Source of the DNA: Rhodopseudomonas pentothenatexigens | GTDB taxonomy: Bacteria > Pseudomonadota > Alphaproteobacteria > Rhizobiales > Xanthobacteraceae | Assembly: GCF_900218015.1 (NCBI RefSeq) | Contig: NZ_UFQQ01000013.1 | Span: forward strand, 1 to 64,000 | Reading direction: 5' to 3' | DNA: 64,000 nucleotides | Notes under the pieces: model-generated | Databases searched by the model: none | The model's input: the letters and a program-made list of their open reading frames with translations, nothing else | What the model was told of the DNA's origin: nothing | Shown here: positions 39,463 to 48,042 of the stretch, piece after piece | Layout of the letters: every line of letters starts with the position of its first letter | Numbering within the stretch: the first letter of the stretch is position 1 | Translations under genes and position numbers: made by a program

Positions 39463-40008
39463 ATGTCGGTATCCAATTCATCCGTCTCCAGGATGCCCGC
39501 GCCGCTTGCCCTCGCGACGCGGGTGTTGCCGCTGTTGCCGCTGCAGGTGCTGCTCGGAATCTGCCTGCGCGAAATTCGCGCGCGCCATCCCCGGATCTTC
39601 GATCGCCTCGGTCCGCACACCGGCAAGCGTTACGGCCTCGCGCCGACCGATCTGCCGATCGCGTTCGTGCTGGAGCCGCGGCGGATGAATCCCCGGGTCA
39701 CGGTGGTGCGCACGCTGCCCACCAACATTCACGCGCGGATCGCGGGGCCGCTGTCGGCGCTGATCGGCATGACCGACGGCTCCTACGACGGCGACGCGCT
39801 GTTCTTCTCGCGCGACATCGAGATCGACGGCGACATGGAAGCGGTGGTGGCGCTGCGCAATGCGATCGACGATTCCCGCGTCGATTTTCTCAAGGAGTCG
39901 GTGGCGTGGTTCGGCCCGCTGGCGGCGCCGATCGAACGGATCTTGCGCAGCCTGGTCGGCGCGCAGCCCGGCTATCGCGAAGAGCTGGGCGTCGGAGGCG
40001 GAGGTTAG
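39463..40008 (+). CDS. ubiT: SCP2-domain protein UbiT
   Basis: A 181-residue sterol-carrier-protein-2 domain protein of the YhbT/UbiT type: LLPLQVLLGICLREIRARHPRIFDRLG precedes FVLEPRRMNPRVTVVRTLP and a hydrophobic pocket region with DGSYDGDALFFSRDIEIDGDME. UbiT is thought to bind ubiquinone intermediates and scaffold the O2-independent hydroxylases. It is followed three bases later by ubiU and then ubiV, forming the ubiTUV set. GGTGG lies before the ATG at 39463. Confidence 0.87.
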   Translation: MSVSNSSVSRMPAPLALATRVLPLLPLQVLLGICLREIRARHPRIFDRLGPHTGKRYGLAPTDLPIAFVLEPRRMNPRVTVVRTLPTNIHARIAGPLSALIGMTDGSYDGDALFFSRDIEIDGDMEAVVALRNAIDDSRVDFLKESVAWFGPLAAPIERILRSLVGAQPGYREELGVGGGG

Positions 40009-40011
40009 AGC

Positions 40012-40989
40012 ATGGAACTGATCTGTCCGGCTGGCACGCCCGCGGCGCTGCACGATGCCGTCGCCGCAGGTGCCGACTCGATCTATTGCGGCTTCAACGA
40101 CGAAACCAATGCGCGCAACTTTCCGGGGCTGAATTTCAGCCGCGAGGAAATGCGGGAGTCGATCGCGCACGCGCATCGCTACGGCACCAAGGTGCTGGTG
40201 GCCATCAACACCTTCGCGCGCGCCGGCAATGTCGAGCTGTGGCAGCGCGCGGTCGACGATGCGGTCGAAGCCGAGGCCGATGCGGTGATCCTCGCCGATG
40301 TCGGCGTGATGGATTACTGCGCCAAGACCCATCCGGAGCAGCGGCTGCACGTCTCGGTGCAGGCGGCCGCCGCCAATCCGGATTCGATCCGGTTCTATGT
40401 CGACAGCTTCAACGCCCAGCGTGTGGTGCTGCCGCGGGTGCTCAGCGTGCAGGAAATCGCCGCGATCACCAAAGAGGTGAAGGTCGAGACCGAGGTCTTC
40501 ATCTTCGGCGGCCTATGCGTGATGGAGGAGGGCCGCTGCTCGCTGTCGTCCTACGCAACCGGCAAGTCGCCCAACATGGACGGCGTCTGCTCGCCGGCCG
40601 CCTCGATCCAGTATCGCGAGCAGAACGGCTCGCTGGTGTCGCGGCTCGGCGAGTTCACCATCAACAAATTCGCCAAGGGCGAGGCTGCGGCGTATCCGAC
40701 GCTCTGCAAGGGCCGCTACCAGACCGACGAAGGCTGCGGCTATCTGTTCGAAGATCCGGCCAGCCTCGATGCAACCACGATGCTGCCCGACCTCCGCGCC
40801 GCCGGCGTCGCGGCGTTGAAGATCGAAGGCCGCCAGCGCGGTCGCGCCTATATTGAACGGGTGGTGAAGACCTTCAAGGACGTACTCGCCGCGCTCGACG
40901 ACGGACGGCCGCTGCCGGTCGACGCACTGCGCGGCCTGACCGAAGGCCAGTCCACCACCACCGGCGCCTACAAGAAGACCTGGCGCTGA
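40012..40989 (+). CDS. ubiU: O2-independent ubiquinone hydroxylase UbiU (U32 family)
   Basis: A 325-residue U32-peptidase-like protein. Four cysteines at 169, 176, 193 and 232 (in GGLCVMEEGRC, MDGVC and TLCKG) occupy the same positions as the [4Fe-4S] ligands described for E. coli UbiU. With UbiV it hydroxylates the ubiquinone ring without oxygen, taking the oxygen atom from prephenate (family knowledge). It is preceded by ubiT and followed by ubiV in one operon. Confidence 0.93.
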   Translation: MELICPAGTPAALHDAVAAGADSIYCGFNDETNARNFPGLNFSREEMRESIAHAHRYGTKVLVAINTFARAGNVELWQRAVDDAVEAEADAVILADVGVMDYCAKTHPEQRLHVSVQAAAANPDSIRFYVDSFNAQRVVLPRVLSVQEIAAITKEVKVETEVFIFGGLCVMEEGRCSLSSYATGKSPNMDGVCSPAASIQYREQNGSLVSRLGEFTINKFAKGEAAAYPTLCKGRYQTDEGCGYLFEDPASLDATTMLPDLRAAGVAALKIEGRQRGRAYIERVVKTFKDVLAALDDGRPLPVDALRGLTEGQSTTTGAYKKTWR

Positions 40990-41053
40990 CAGCGTGGCGC
41001 CGACGCCCGTCGGCGCCGAGAGATTGTTCGCGAACTACAGCGAGGCTACTCCC

Positions 41054-41974
41054 ATGCAACTCACGCTTGGACCGGTGCTGTTCAACTGGAAGCCGGAAGA
41101 GTGGCGCGACTTCTATTTCCGCATCGCCGACGAAGCGCCGGTCGACACCGTGGTGGTCGGCGAGGTGGTGTGCTCGAAGCGCCAGCCGTTCCTGGAGGAG
41201 CACATCCCGGCGGTGGTCGAACGTCTCGCCGGCGCCGGCAAGAATGTGCTGATGGGCTCGCTGGTGCTGATGTCGCTGCCGCGCGAGCGCAAGGCGATGG
41301 CCGAACTCGCGGGCGACGACGGCTTCATGATGGAGGTCAACGACCTCTCCTGCCTCGGCATGCTCGGCGGCAAGGCGCACGCGATCGGTCCGTTCGTCAA
41401 CATCTACAACGAAGCGACCGCGGCGTATTTCGCCTCGCGCGGCGCGAGCCGGGTTTGCCTGCCGCCGGAGCTGCCGCTGTCGGCGATCCGCAGCATCGCC
41501 AAGTCGCTGCCAAACGTGTCGTTCGAGGTGTTCTCGTTCGGCCGGGTGCCGCTGGCGATCTCGGCGCGTTGCTATCATGCCCGGCTCAACAAGCTGGCGA
41601 AGGACAATTGCAAGTTCGTTTGCGAGCAGGATCCCGACGGCCTCGCCGTGACCACGCTCGACGACGAACCGTTCCTGGCGATGAACGGTGTGCAGACGCT
41701 GTCCTACACCTGCGCCAGCCTGCTCGGCGACATCGACAAGCTCAAGGATGCCGGCGTCTCCTCGATGCGCCTGTCGCCGCAACAATGCGACATGGTGGCG
41801 GTCGCGAGGCTGTATCGCGACGTCATCGACGGCAAGATCGCGCTGGCCGAAGGCGCGCAGAAGCTCGATGCGCTCTACCCGCTGAAGAAGTCGAACGGCT
41901 TCCTGTTCTCCAAGCCGGGCGCCGCGTTCGTCACTGACAGCGGCGACGTGCGACGGATCGTGCCGGCGGCGTAA
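41054..41974 (+). CDS. ubiV: O2-independent ubiquinone hydroxylase UbiV (U32 family)
   Basis: A 306-residue U32-family partner of UbiU. Cysteines at 40, 173, 186 and 190 (EVVCSKR, ARCYH, DNCKFVCEQ) keep the 13- and 4-residue spacing of the E. coli UbiV [4Fe-4S] ligands. ELPLSAIRSIAKSLPNVSFEVFSFG is the core barrel. The ATG at 41054 fits the family; an upstream ATG at 40994 would add 20 unrelated residues. It ends a ubiTUV operon behind a FixK box. Confidence 0.93.
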   Translation: MQLTLGPVLFNWKPEEWRDFYFRIADEAPVDTVVVGEVVCSKRQPFLEEHIPAVVERLAGAGKNVLMGSLVLMSLPRERKAMAELAGDDGFMMEVNDLSCLGMLGGKAHAIGPFVNIYNEATAAYFASRGASRVCLPPELPLSAIRSIAKSLPNVSFEVFSFGRVPLAISARCYHARLNKLAKDNCKFVCEQDPDGLAVTTLDDEPFLAMNGVQTLSYTCASLLGDIDKLKDAGVSSMRLSPQQCDMVAVARLYRDVIDGKIALAEGAQKLDALYPLKKSNGFLFSKPGAAFVTDSGDVRRIVPAA

Positions 41975-42021
41975 GCGCATCGCGCCGACTTCAAGCTCGA
42001 CAGCATGTCATCAAACACCAT

Positions 42022-42120
42022 CGTCACCCTCCGCGAAGGCGGAGGGTCCAGTACGGTGGTGCGCTGATTCTTGAAGCAAAGCTCTGGAATACTGGATCGC
42101 CCGCCTGCGCGGGCGATGAC
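42022..42120. repeat. Family A palindromic repeat
   Basis: Left hairpin CGTCACCCTCCGCGAAGGCGG and right hairpin TACTGGATCGCCC ending CGGGCGATGAC. The central TGGAATACTGGATC matches the other copies. It lies directly after ubiV in a 375-bp gap. Confidence 0.75.
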
Positions 42121-42157
42121 CACCCTTGGTGTGGCTATGCGGCCCCCCACGCGTCCC

Positions 42158-42299
42158 GTCATGCGCGGGCTTGACCCGCCTGCGGGGCCGAAGCCCCTTC
42201 GGCGCAGCGAAGGCCCGCGCATCCATCCGCGCGTCAGCGTGTGCTCGACAGTATCACTTGAAGGAGATGGATCGCCGGGTCGAGCCCGGCGATGACGGC
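42158..42299. repeat. Compound palindrome in the ubiV-suhB gap
   Basis: GTCATGCGCGGGCTTGACCC with later CCGGGTCGAGCCCGGCGATG, plus an inner GGGGCCGAAGCCCC hairpin. Two direct copies of AGCGTCGGAC (near 42310 and 42330) follow. Together with the family A copy it fills the gap 41975-42349; no gene is supported there. Confidence 0.65.
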
Positions 42300-42349
42300 C
42301 TTTGTTAGCAACGTCGGACGCTTTGTTAAGAGCGTCGGACCATCGAGCG

Positions 42350-43138
42350 TCAGGTCAGCGGCTTCAGGATCCGCGTCAGCTCGGCGTGGATGATTTCGTT
42401 GCCGCAGACGATGTCGCCGCTCTGCAGCACGTCGCCGCCGCAGATTTCGCCGACGGTGCCGCCGGCTTCGCGGATCATGACGATGCCGGCCGCGATGTCC
42501 CACGGCGACAGATTGCGCTCCCAGAAGCCGTCGAAGCGGCCGGCGGCCACGGCGGCGAGGTCGAGCGAGGCGGTGCCCATGCGGCGCAGGCCGGCGACCT
42601 TGGGCTGCAGCGCCGCCATCTCGCGCTGGTTCTGCGCGAAGTCGCCGCGGCCGATATGCGGCAGGCCGCAGCCGATCACGCAGTCGTGGAGTTCGCGGCG
42701 ATTGGCGACACGCAGCCGCGTATCGTTGAGGAACGCGCCCTTGCCGCGCTCGGCGATGTACAGTTCCTCATTGGCCGGATTGTAGATCAGGCCGGCGATC
42801 ATCGTGCCCTCGCGCTCGAGACCGATCGAGATCGCAAAGTGCGGGATGCCGTGCAGGAAGTTGGTGGTGCCGTCGAGCGGGTCGACGATCCAGCGATGGC
42901 TCTTGTCGGCGCCTTCGCGCGTGCCGCCTTCTTCGCCGAGGAAGCCGTAGCCCGGCCGCGCCTTCGTCAGGTCCTCGTACAGCATTTCTTCGGCCCGCTT
43001 GTCGGCGCGGGACACGAAGTTTGCCGGGCCCTTCAGCGACACCTGGAGATTCTCGATCTCGCCGAAGTCGCGCTTGAGGCTGCGGCCGGCGCGGCGCGCG
43101 GCCTTGACCATGACGTTGATGAGGGCGGAATGGATCAT
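42350..43138 (-). CDS. suhB: Inositol monophosphatase family protein SuhB
   Basis: A 262-residue Mg2+-dependent phosphatase. GFLGEEGG binds metal, WIVDPLDGTTNFLHGIPHFAIS carries the DPLDGT motif and SPWDIAAGIVMIREAGG is the third metal-binding block. It hydrolyses inositol monophosphate and, in E. coli, also acts on rRNA antitermination. It is the downstream end of the central-carbon cluster on this strand. The ATG at 43138 starts the canonical N-terminus. Confidence 0.9.
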   Translation of the reverse strand: MIHSALINVMVKAARRAGRSLKRDFGEIENLQVSLKGPANFVSRADKRAEEMLYEDLTKARPGYGFLGEEGGTREGADKSHRWIVDPLDGTTNFLHGIPHFAISIGLEREGTMIAGLIYNPANEELYIAERGKGAFLNDTRLRVANRRELHDCVIGCGLPHIGRGDFAQNQREMAALQPKVAGLRRMGTASLDLAAVAAGRFDGFWERNLSPWDIAAGIVMIREAGGTVGEICGGDVLQSGDIVCGNEIIHAELTRILKPLT

Positions 43139-43241
43139 GGTCTGGTCTCGTGACGACCTGCGAACGGGTCCGGTCTGGAAGGGATTGTGAGGGGATTGCC
43201 GGCGAAGGGGTGCCCGTTGCGGGGCCCGGCGTCAACCCGGA

Positions 43242-44333
43242 TCATTTGGCGCCGCCGATCCAGGTGCGGGCGGCTTCTTCGGCCTTGGCACGATCTTCGG
43301 GCGACATCTGCGCCAGGGTCTGGTCGAGCAACAGATCGCCCTTGCCGGCGGTCTTGGCGACCAGATGCCATTTCATCGCATCGACGATGTCGCGCGTCGC
43401 CCCTTGGCCGGTGACCAGCACATGGGCGAGGCGGTTCTGGGCGATCGGATTGTTGGCGCGCGCAGCCTTGCGCAGCAGCGCCACGGCGGCGGGCTCGTTC
43501 TTCGGCGTGCCGGTGCCGTTGTACAGCGCGATCGCGTATTCGACCTGCGCCGGGACGTTACCGGCGAGCGCCGCGGCTTGCAGCAGCCGCACCGATTGCT
43601 CGACGTTCTTCGGCACGCCGTTGCCCTCTTTGTAGAAGGTCGCCAGCGCATATTGCGCTTCCGCATTGCCGGCGTCGGCGGCGATCCTGAGCAGCTCGGC
43701 GGCGCGCTTGACGTCCTGCGGGAAGGTTTGGCCGTCGAGATACAGCAGCGCCAGATTATAGGCTGCCTTCGGCTCGCCGAGCTTGGCGGCCTGCGCCAGC
43801 CATTTGGCGGCTTCCTCGCGGTTCGGCGGGCCGCCGCGGCCGCCCATCCGGGCCATCGCCAGCGCAAACATCGCCTCGCGGTCGCCGAGATCGGCCGCGC
43901 GCTGGTACCACTCGACCGCCTTCTTGTAGTCGCGCTTGACCCCGAGGGCGTTGGCGTAAAGCTCGCCCAGCATGGTCATGGCTTTGGCGTCGTTGTCGGC
44001 GGCGCGCTTCTGCGCCAGCTCGAAAGCGGTCTTGTAGAAGCCGCGCTGATAGGCGCCGTAGACCAGATCGATGTTGGGATCATCGGCTTCGGTGGCGCCG
44101 GCGCCGTTCGCAGCCTTGGCGTCGGGCTTGGCGGCCGGTTTATTGGCCTTGTCCTTGGCCTCGGTGGCGGGCGCCTTGGCAGGGGCCGCCGGCCTGGGCT
44201 TCGGCTTGTCCGGCTCCAGCGGCTTCGGGAACGGGTTCGGCCCGGACGGCGGCGACAGCGAGATCTGCGCCGCGGCGCCGGTGGCGAACAGCAGCGAAGC
44301 CGCAACAATCGCGAATGCGCGCAGCGCCTTCAT
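43242..44333 (-). CDS. Sel1-repeat (SEL1/TPR-like) periplasmic protein
   Basis: A 363-residue secreted protein. A signal peptide (residues 1-23, ending AAAQ) is followed by a Pro/Lys/Ala linker to about residue 85. Then come about six Sel1 repeats, each with AxxxLGELYxxG and AxxWYxxAADxG patterns (for example AVEWYQRAADLGDREAMFALA). Sel1 repeats form a solenoid that binds other proteins. The role is unknown; homologues sit near central-metabolism genes in other alphaproteobacteria. The ATG at 44333 starts the signal peptide. Confidence 0.85.
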   Translation of the reverse strand: MKALRAFAIVAASLLFATGAAAQISLSPPSGPNPFPKPLEPDKPKPRPAAPAKAPATEAKDKANKPAAKPDAKAANGAGATEADDPNIDLVYGAYQRGFYKTAFELAQKRAADNDAKAMTMLGELYANALGVKRDYKKAVEWYQRAADLGDREAMFALAMARMGGRGGPPNREEAAKWLAQAAKLGEPKAAYNLALLYLDGQTFPQDVKRAAELLRIAADAGNAEAQYALATFYKEGNGVPKNVEQSVRLLQAAALAGNVPAQVEYAIALYNGTGTPKNEPAAVALLRKAARANNPIAQNRLAHVLVTGQGATRDIVDAMKWHLVAKTAGKGDLLLDQTLAQMSPEDRAKAEEAARTWIGGAK

Positions 44334-44349
44334 CGTCGAATCCAATGTG

Positions 44350-45009
44350 TCATTGCCGGGGGGCGGCAGCGAAGCCTTGGCGGAGCGCTTCGCCGGCGTC
44401 CGCCAGCGCGGCCGTGGGATCGTCGGCGCTCCAGATGAAGTCGCCGACCAGCACGAAATCGGCACCTGCTGTGGCGAATTGATGGACTTCCTCGCGGCTG
44501 GCCGCATAGCCGATGCACGGCGGCTCGAACAGCTCCGCCCACCAGTCCAGCCGCTCCGCGATGGCGTCCGCCGAAGGCCGGGTGCCGTCGGTTCCCGGCT
44601 CGCCGAACAGCACGTAATCGGCGCCGGCTTCGCCGGCGATCATCGAATCATGGCGGGTTTCCAGCCCGCCGACCCCGGCGATGCGGGATGGCTGCAATTG
44701 CGGCAGCCATTCCTGCATCGCTTCGAGGCCGGTCAGATGCGCCCCATCGGCGCCGCCGCGCGCCACCAGATCGGCGTGGCCGTCGACCAGAAGCGCCGCG
44801 CCGCCTGCCTGCACCACCGGCGCCACCGCCTTGATCCGCGACGTCAGGGTGCGTGGATCGGACGGTTCCAGCCGCAGCAGCACCGCCGCCACATCGGCGG
44901 CCGCCAGCAGCTTCGGCAGGGCTGGGACGATCGCAGCGGGATCGGCGATCACCGGCGTCGCCAGATACAGGCGCGGCGCCGGACGCGATGGGGCAGGCTT
45001 GGCGTTCAT
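44350..45009 (-). CDS. Thiamine-phosphate synthase-like protein
   Basis: A 219-residue TIM barrel of the ThiE/TenI family: RLYLATPVIADPAAIVPALP at the start, GGAALLVDGHADLVARGGADGAHLTG (where ThiE has its phosphate-binding NDR/HLGQ region) and GADYVLFGEPG. The HLGQ-type motif reads HLTG and other ThiE residues are altered, so catalysis is uncertain. It starts six bases after the class I aldolase stop and may be co-transcribed with it. It could be ThiE or a thiazole-recycling TenI-like protein. Confidence 0.65.
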   Translation of the reverse strand: MNAKPAPSRPAPRLYLATPVIADPAAIVPALPKLLAAADVAAVLLRLEPSDPRTLTSRIKAVAPVVQAGGAALLVDGHADLVARGGADGAHLTGLEAMQEWLPQLQPSRIAGVGGLETRHDSMIAGEAGADYVLFGEPGTDGTRPSADAIAERLDWWAELFEPPCIGYAASREEVHQFATAGADFVLVGDFIWSADDPTAALADAGEALRQGFAAAPRQ

Positions 45010-45015
45010 TGCGGC

Positions 45016-46050
45016 TCAGGCGGCCTTCTTGGTTTCGAGCTCGGCGCTCCACTCGCCCTTGGCGGCGAGCGAGTTCATCCGGGCCCGGTGCGTGAACGCG
45101 GCCTGACCGGCCGCGACATTCTCGGCCTTGCCCGACCACGCCTTCTGCGGCGCGGCCTGCAGGGCGCGGCCGTAAGAGAAGGTGAGGCCCCAGGGCAGGC
45201 CGCCGATCTTGTTCATGGCATCGAGGTGCGCCGTGGCTTCTTCGTCCGACTGGCCGCCGGACAGGAAGGCGATGCCCGGCACTGCCGACGGCACGCAGGC
45301 CTTCAGCAGCTTCACGGTCTTCTCGGCGACTTCCTGCACCGAGGCCTTGTTAGCCGACTTCTTGCCGGGAACCGCCATGTTCGGCTTCAAAATCATGCCC
45401 TCGAGGGCGACGCGCTGGAAGTACAGTTGCTGGAAGGTTTCCTTCAGCACCCATTCGGTGACGTTGTAGCAGGTGTCGATGTCGTGGGCGCCGTCCATCA
45501 GCACCTCGGGCTCGACGATCGGCACGATCTGCGCCTGCTGGCACAGCGCCGCATAGCGCGCCAGCGCATGGGCATTGGTCATGATCGCGGTGTGGGTCGG
45601 CACGCCGCGGGTGGTGTCGATGTCGATCACCGCGCGCCATTTCGCGAAGCGGGCGCCCTGCTTGTAGTATTTGGCGAGCCGCTCGGCGAGCTTGTCGAGG
45701 CCGACCGTGATGGTTTCGCCCGGGCAGTTCGGCAGCGGCTGGGTGCCTTCGTCGACCTTGATGCCGGGGATGCTGCCGGCCTGCTCGATCAGCTTCACCA
45801 GCGGGGTGCCGTCGGCGGCGTTCTGCCAGATCGTCTCGTCGTACAGGATGACGCCGGAGACGTAGTCGCTCATCGCTTCGTTGGAGCGGAACAGCATCTC
45901 GCGATAGTCGCGGCGGTTGGTCTCGGTCGACTCCACCCCGATCACGTCGAACCGCTTCTTGATCGTCCCCGACGATTCGTCGGCGGCGAGAATGCCCTTG
46001 CCGGGCGCGACCATGGCGCGAGCGATCTGGTTCAAGTCAGCGAGGTTCAT
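45016..46050 (-). CDS. Class I fructose-bisphosphate aldolase
   Basis: A 344-residue Schiff-base aldolase: PGKGILAADESSGTIKKRFD near the N-terminus, WRAVIDIDTTRGVPTHTAIM, PIVEPEVLMDG and the catalytic-lysine region VALEGMILKPNMAVPGKK. It cleaves fructose 1,6-bisphosphate to dihydroxyacetone phosphate and glyceraldehyde 3-phosphate, working in glycolysis, gluconeogenesis and the Calvin cycle. It follows pgk in the tkt-gap-pgk-aldolase order. Confidence 0.93.
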   Translation of the reverse strand: MNLADLNQIARAMVAPGKGILAADESSGTIKKRFDVIGVESTETNRRDYREMLFRSNEAMSDYVSGVILYDETIWQNAADGTPLVKLIEQAGSIPGIKVDEGTQPLPNCPGETITVGLDKLAERLAKYYKQGARFAKWRAVIDIDTTRGVPTHTAIMTNAHALARYAALCQQAQIVPIVEPEVLMDGAHDIDTCYNVTEWVLKETFQQLYFQRVALEGMILKPNMAVPGKKSANKASVQEVAEKTVKLLKACVPSAVPGIAFLSGGQSDEEATAHLDAMNKIGGLPWGLTFSYGRALQAAPQKAWSGKAENVAAGQAAFTHRARMNSLAAKGEWSAELETKKAA

Positions 46051-46176
46051 CGCGTCTCTCCTTTGGCTGTTCTTGTTGAGGTGGGAAGCCGTTCGGACAG
46101 GGTCTTAGACAATGCCGAGGAAGATGGCGAGGGCGCGATTGACCGCGGCCATGTCGTTGGTAGAACGGCGGCCAAC

Positions 46177-46276
46177 GTCATCCCCCGCGAAGGCGGGGGA
46201 ACCAGTATTCCAGAGCGCTCGTGTTCGATCCGCCGTTCACTGCCATACTGGATCGCCCGCCTTCGCGGGCGATGAC
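46177..46276. repeat. Family A palindromic repeat
   Basis: GTCATCCCCCGCGAAGGCGG with CCAGTATTCCAG on the left and TACTGGATCGCCC ending GGGCGATGAC on the right. It lies between the aldolase gene and the MazE-like ORF. Confidence 0.82.
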
Positions 46277-46304
46277 GAGAAAGAATGCAGTAAGGACGGG
46301 CGCG

Positions 46305-46592
46305 TCACTTCCCGTCGTCGCCCCAGACTTCGATCATCATAACGCCAAGCTGCTCAAGGAGCTCTTGTTCTCCTGCACTTGCATTGATGGCGGCGCAGGC
46401 CCGGCGAATTTTTGCCTTGATCTCTGGAGCGTCCAAGTCAGGGAGCGGCGGATCGGTCGGCCGCAGTCCAGGTGCCGTCATCTCGGCTCGGAGCTGCCGC
46501 GCAGCCTCCCGAGCCCGCTCTTCAGAATCGCGATCGTCACTGGTGCCCACCGTGATGACCTCTGCGGAACTTGGTCCTGCGATCCGCACCAC
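46305..46592 (-). CDS. MazE-like (DUF3018-type) small protein, possible antitoxin relic
   Basis: A 95-residue frame from a GTG at 46592 (a second GTG follows at 46589). The C-terminal half, GLRPTDPPLPDLDAPEIKAK followed by RRACAAINASAGEQ and ending WGDD, resembles the DUF3018 MazE-like antitoxin pattern (GLRP..., PD...PE..., RR.C.A, final W-D). No MazF/PemK toxin gene lies on either side. It sits in the gap between pgk and the aldolase gene. The start is weak and no clear ribosome site is seen, so it may be a decayed antitoxin or an orphan. Confidence 0.5.
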   Translation of the reverse strand: MVRIAGPSSAEVITVGTSDDRDSEERAREAARQLRAEMTAPGLRPTDPPLPDLDAPEIKAKIRRACAAINASAGEQELLEQLGVMMIEVWGDDGK

Positions 46593-46672
46593 ATCCCGTT
46601 CGGAATGTAGGTGCGGAACGAGGCGTCTACAACCTGGGCGTTCTTCGAGACCGAGTGGGCGTGAGTTGGGGC

Positions 46673-47869
46673 CTACTTGACCCGCAGCACCTCGACGCCC
46701 GGCAGCGGCTTGCCTTCCATCCATTCCAGGAAGGCGCCGCCGGCGGTCGAGATGTAGGTGAAATCGTCGGCGACGCCGGCATGGTTGAGCGCCGCGACGG
46801 TGTCGCCGCCGCCGGCGACCGATACCAGCTTGCCGGCCTTGGTGCGCTTGGCGGCGTGCTTGGCGGCTTCGACCGTGCCCTTGTCGAACGGCGTCAGTTC
46901 GAACGCGCCGACCGGCCCGTTCCACACCAGGGTGGCGGCGTCGTCGATCGCGGCGTGGATGCGCTCGATCGAGCGCGGGCCGACGTCGAGGATCATGCTG
47001 TCCGGCGGGATCGCGTCGAGCCCGTAGGCGAACGACGGCGCGTTGGCCTCGAAATGATACGCCACGGTGGCGTCCACGGGGAGGATGATGGCGCAGTTGG
47101 CGGCTTCGGCCTTGTTCATGATCCGCAGCGCGGTCTCCGCCAGATCCTTTTCGCACAGCGACTTGCCGACCTTGACGCCCTGGGCGTGCAGGAAGGTGTT
47201 GGCCATGCCGCCGCCGATCACCAGCGCCTGCACCTTGGTGACCAGGTTTTCGAGAAGATCGATCTTGCTCGACACCTTGGCACCGCCGACGATCGCGATC
47301 ACCGGCTTGACCGGCGCTTCCAGCGCCTTGTTCAGCGCGACCAGCTCGGCCTGCATGGTGCGGCCCGCATAGGCCGGCAGCTTGTGGCCGAGGCCCTCGG
47401 TGGTGGCGTGGGCGCGATGCGCCGCCGAGAATGCGTCGTTGACCCAGATGTCGCCGAGTTCGGCGAGCTTCTCAACGAACGCCGGATCGTTCTTCTCTTC
47501 CTCGGGATGGAAGCGGGTGTTCTCCAGGCACAGGATGTCGCCGTCGGCCATCGCGGCGATCGCCTTGGCGGCGGGCTCGCCGACGCAGTCCTCGGCAAAG
47601 CCGACCGGCTTCTTGATCACCTCGGCCAGCGCAGCGGCGACCGGCTTGAGCGAATTCTTGTCGTCGCGGCCCTTCGGTCGGCCGAAATGCGCCAGCAGGA
47701 TCACCTTGGCGCCCTTGCCCGACAGCTCGGTGATGGTCGGCGCGACGCGCTCCAGCCTCGTCGCGTCGGTGACCTTGCCGGAATCCATCGGCACGTTGAG
47801 ATCGACGCGCAGCAGGACGCGTTTGCCTTTGACGTCGACGTCGTCGAGGGTGCGGAATGATTTGGTCAT
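46673..47869 (-). CDS. pgk: Phosphoglycerate kinase
   Basis: A 398-residue enzyme: KRVLLRVDLNVPMD at the N-terminus, VILLAHFGRPKG, the hinge region VIAIVGGAKVSSKIDLLENL and the ATP-site block LVWNGPVGAFELTPFD with GGGDTVAAL near the end. It transfers phosphate between 1,3-bisphosphoglycerate and ADP. It is downstream of gap with a palindromic repeat in between. Confidence 0.96.
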   Translation of the reverse strand: MTKSFRTLDDVDVKGKRVLLRVDLNVPMDSGKVTDATRLERVAPTITELSGKGAKVILLAHFGRPKGRDDKNSLKPVAAALAEVIKKPVGFAEDCVGEPAAKAIAAMADGDILCLENTRFHPEEEKNDPAFVEKLAELGDIWVNDAFSAAHRAHATTEGLGHKLPAYAGRTMQAELVALNKALEAPVKPVIAIVGGAKVSSKIDLLENLVTKVQALVIGGGMANTFLHAQGVKVGKSLCEKDLAETALRIMNKAEAANCAIILPVDATVAYHFEANAPSFAYGLDAIPPDSMILDVGPRSIERIHAAIDDAATLVWNGPVGAFELTPFDKGTVEAAKHAAKRTKAGKLVSVAGGGDTVAALNHAGVADDFTYISTAGGAFLEWMEGKPLPGVEVLRVK

Positions 47870-47890
47870 GATGAACCCTGTGTGTGGGGC

Positions 47891-48022
47891 CCATCCTTCG
47901 AGACGCCTCGCTGCGCTCGGCTCCTCAGGATGAGGCTTCCAAAGCGGCGAGGAGACGAACTCCTCGCGCCGGACATAGTCCTCATGGTGAGGAGCGGGCG
48001 AAAGCCCGCGTCTCGAACCATG
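47891..48022. repeat. Palindromic repeat (CTCCTCAGGATGAGG type)
   Basis: The left part TTCGAGACGCC ... CTCCTCAGGATGAG is mirrored by CTCATGGTGAGGAG ... GCGTCTCGAA on the right. This is another interspersed intergenic palindrome, located between gap and pgk. Confidence 0.7.
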
Positions 48023-48042
48023 AGTTCACAAGTACCAGGTCG

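Noticed and set aside
41975-42349. Small genes in the ubiV-suhB gap
   Set aside because: All short frames there coincide with palindromic repeats and have no ribosome site.
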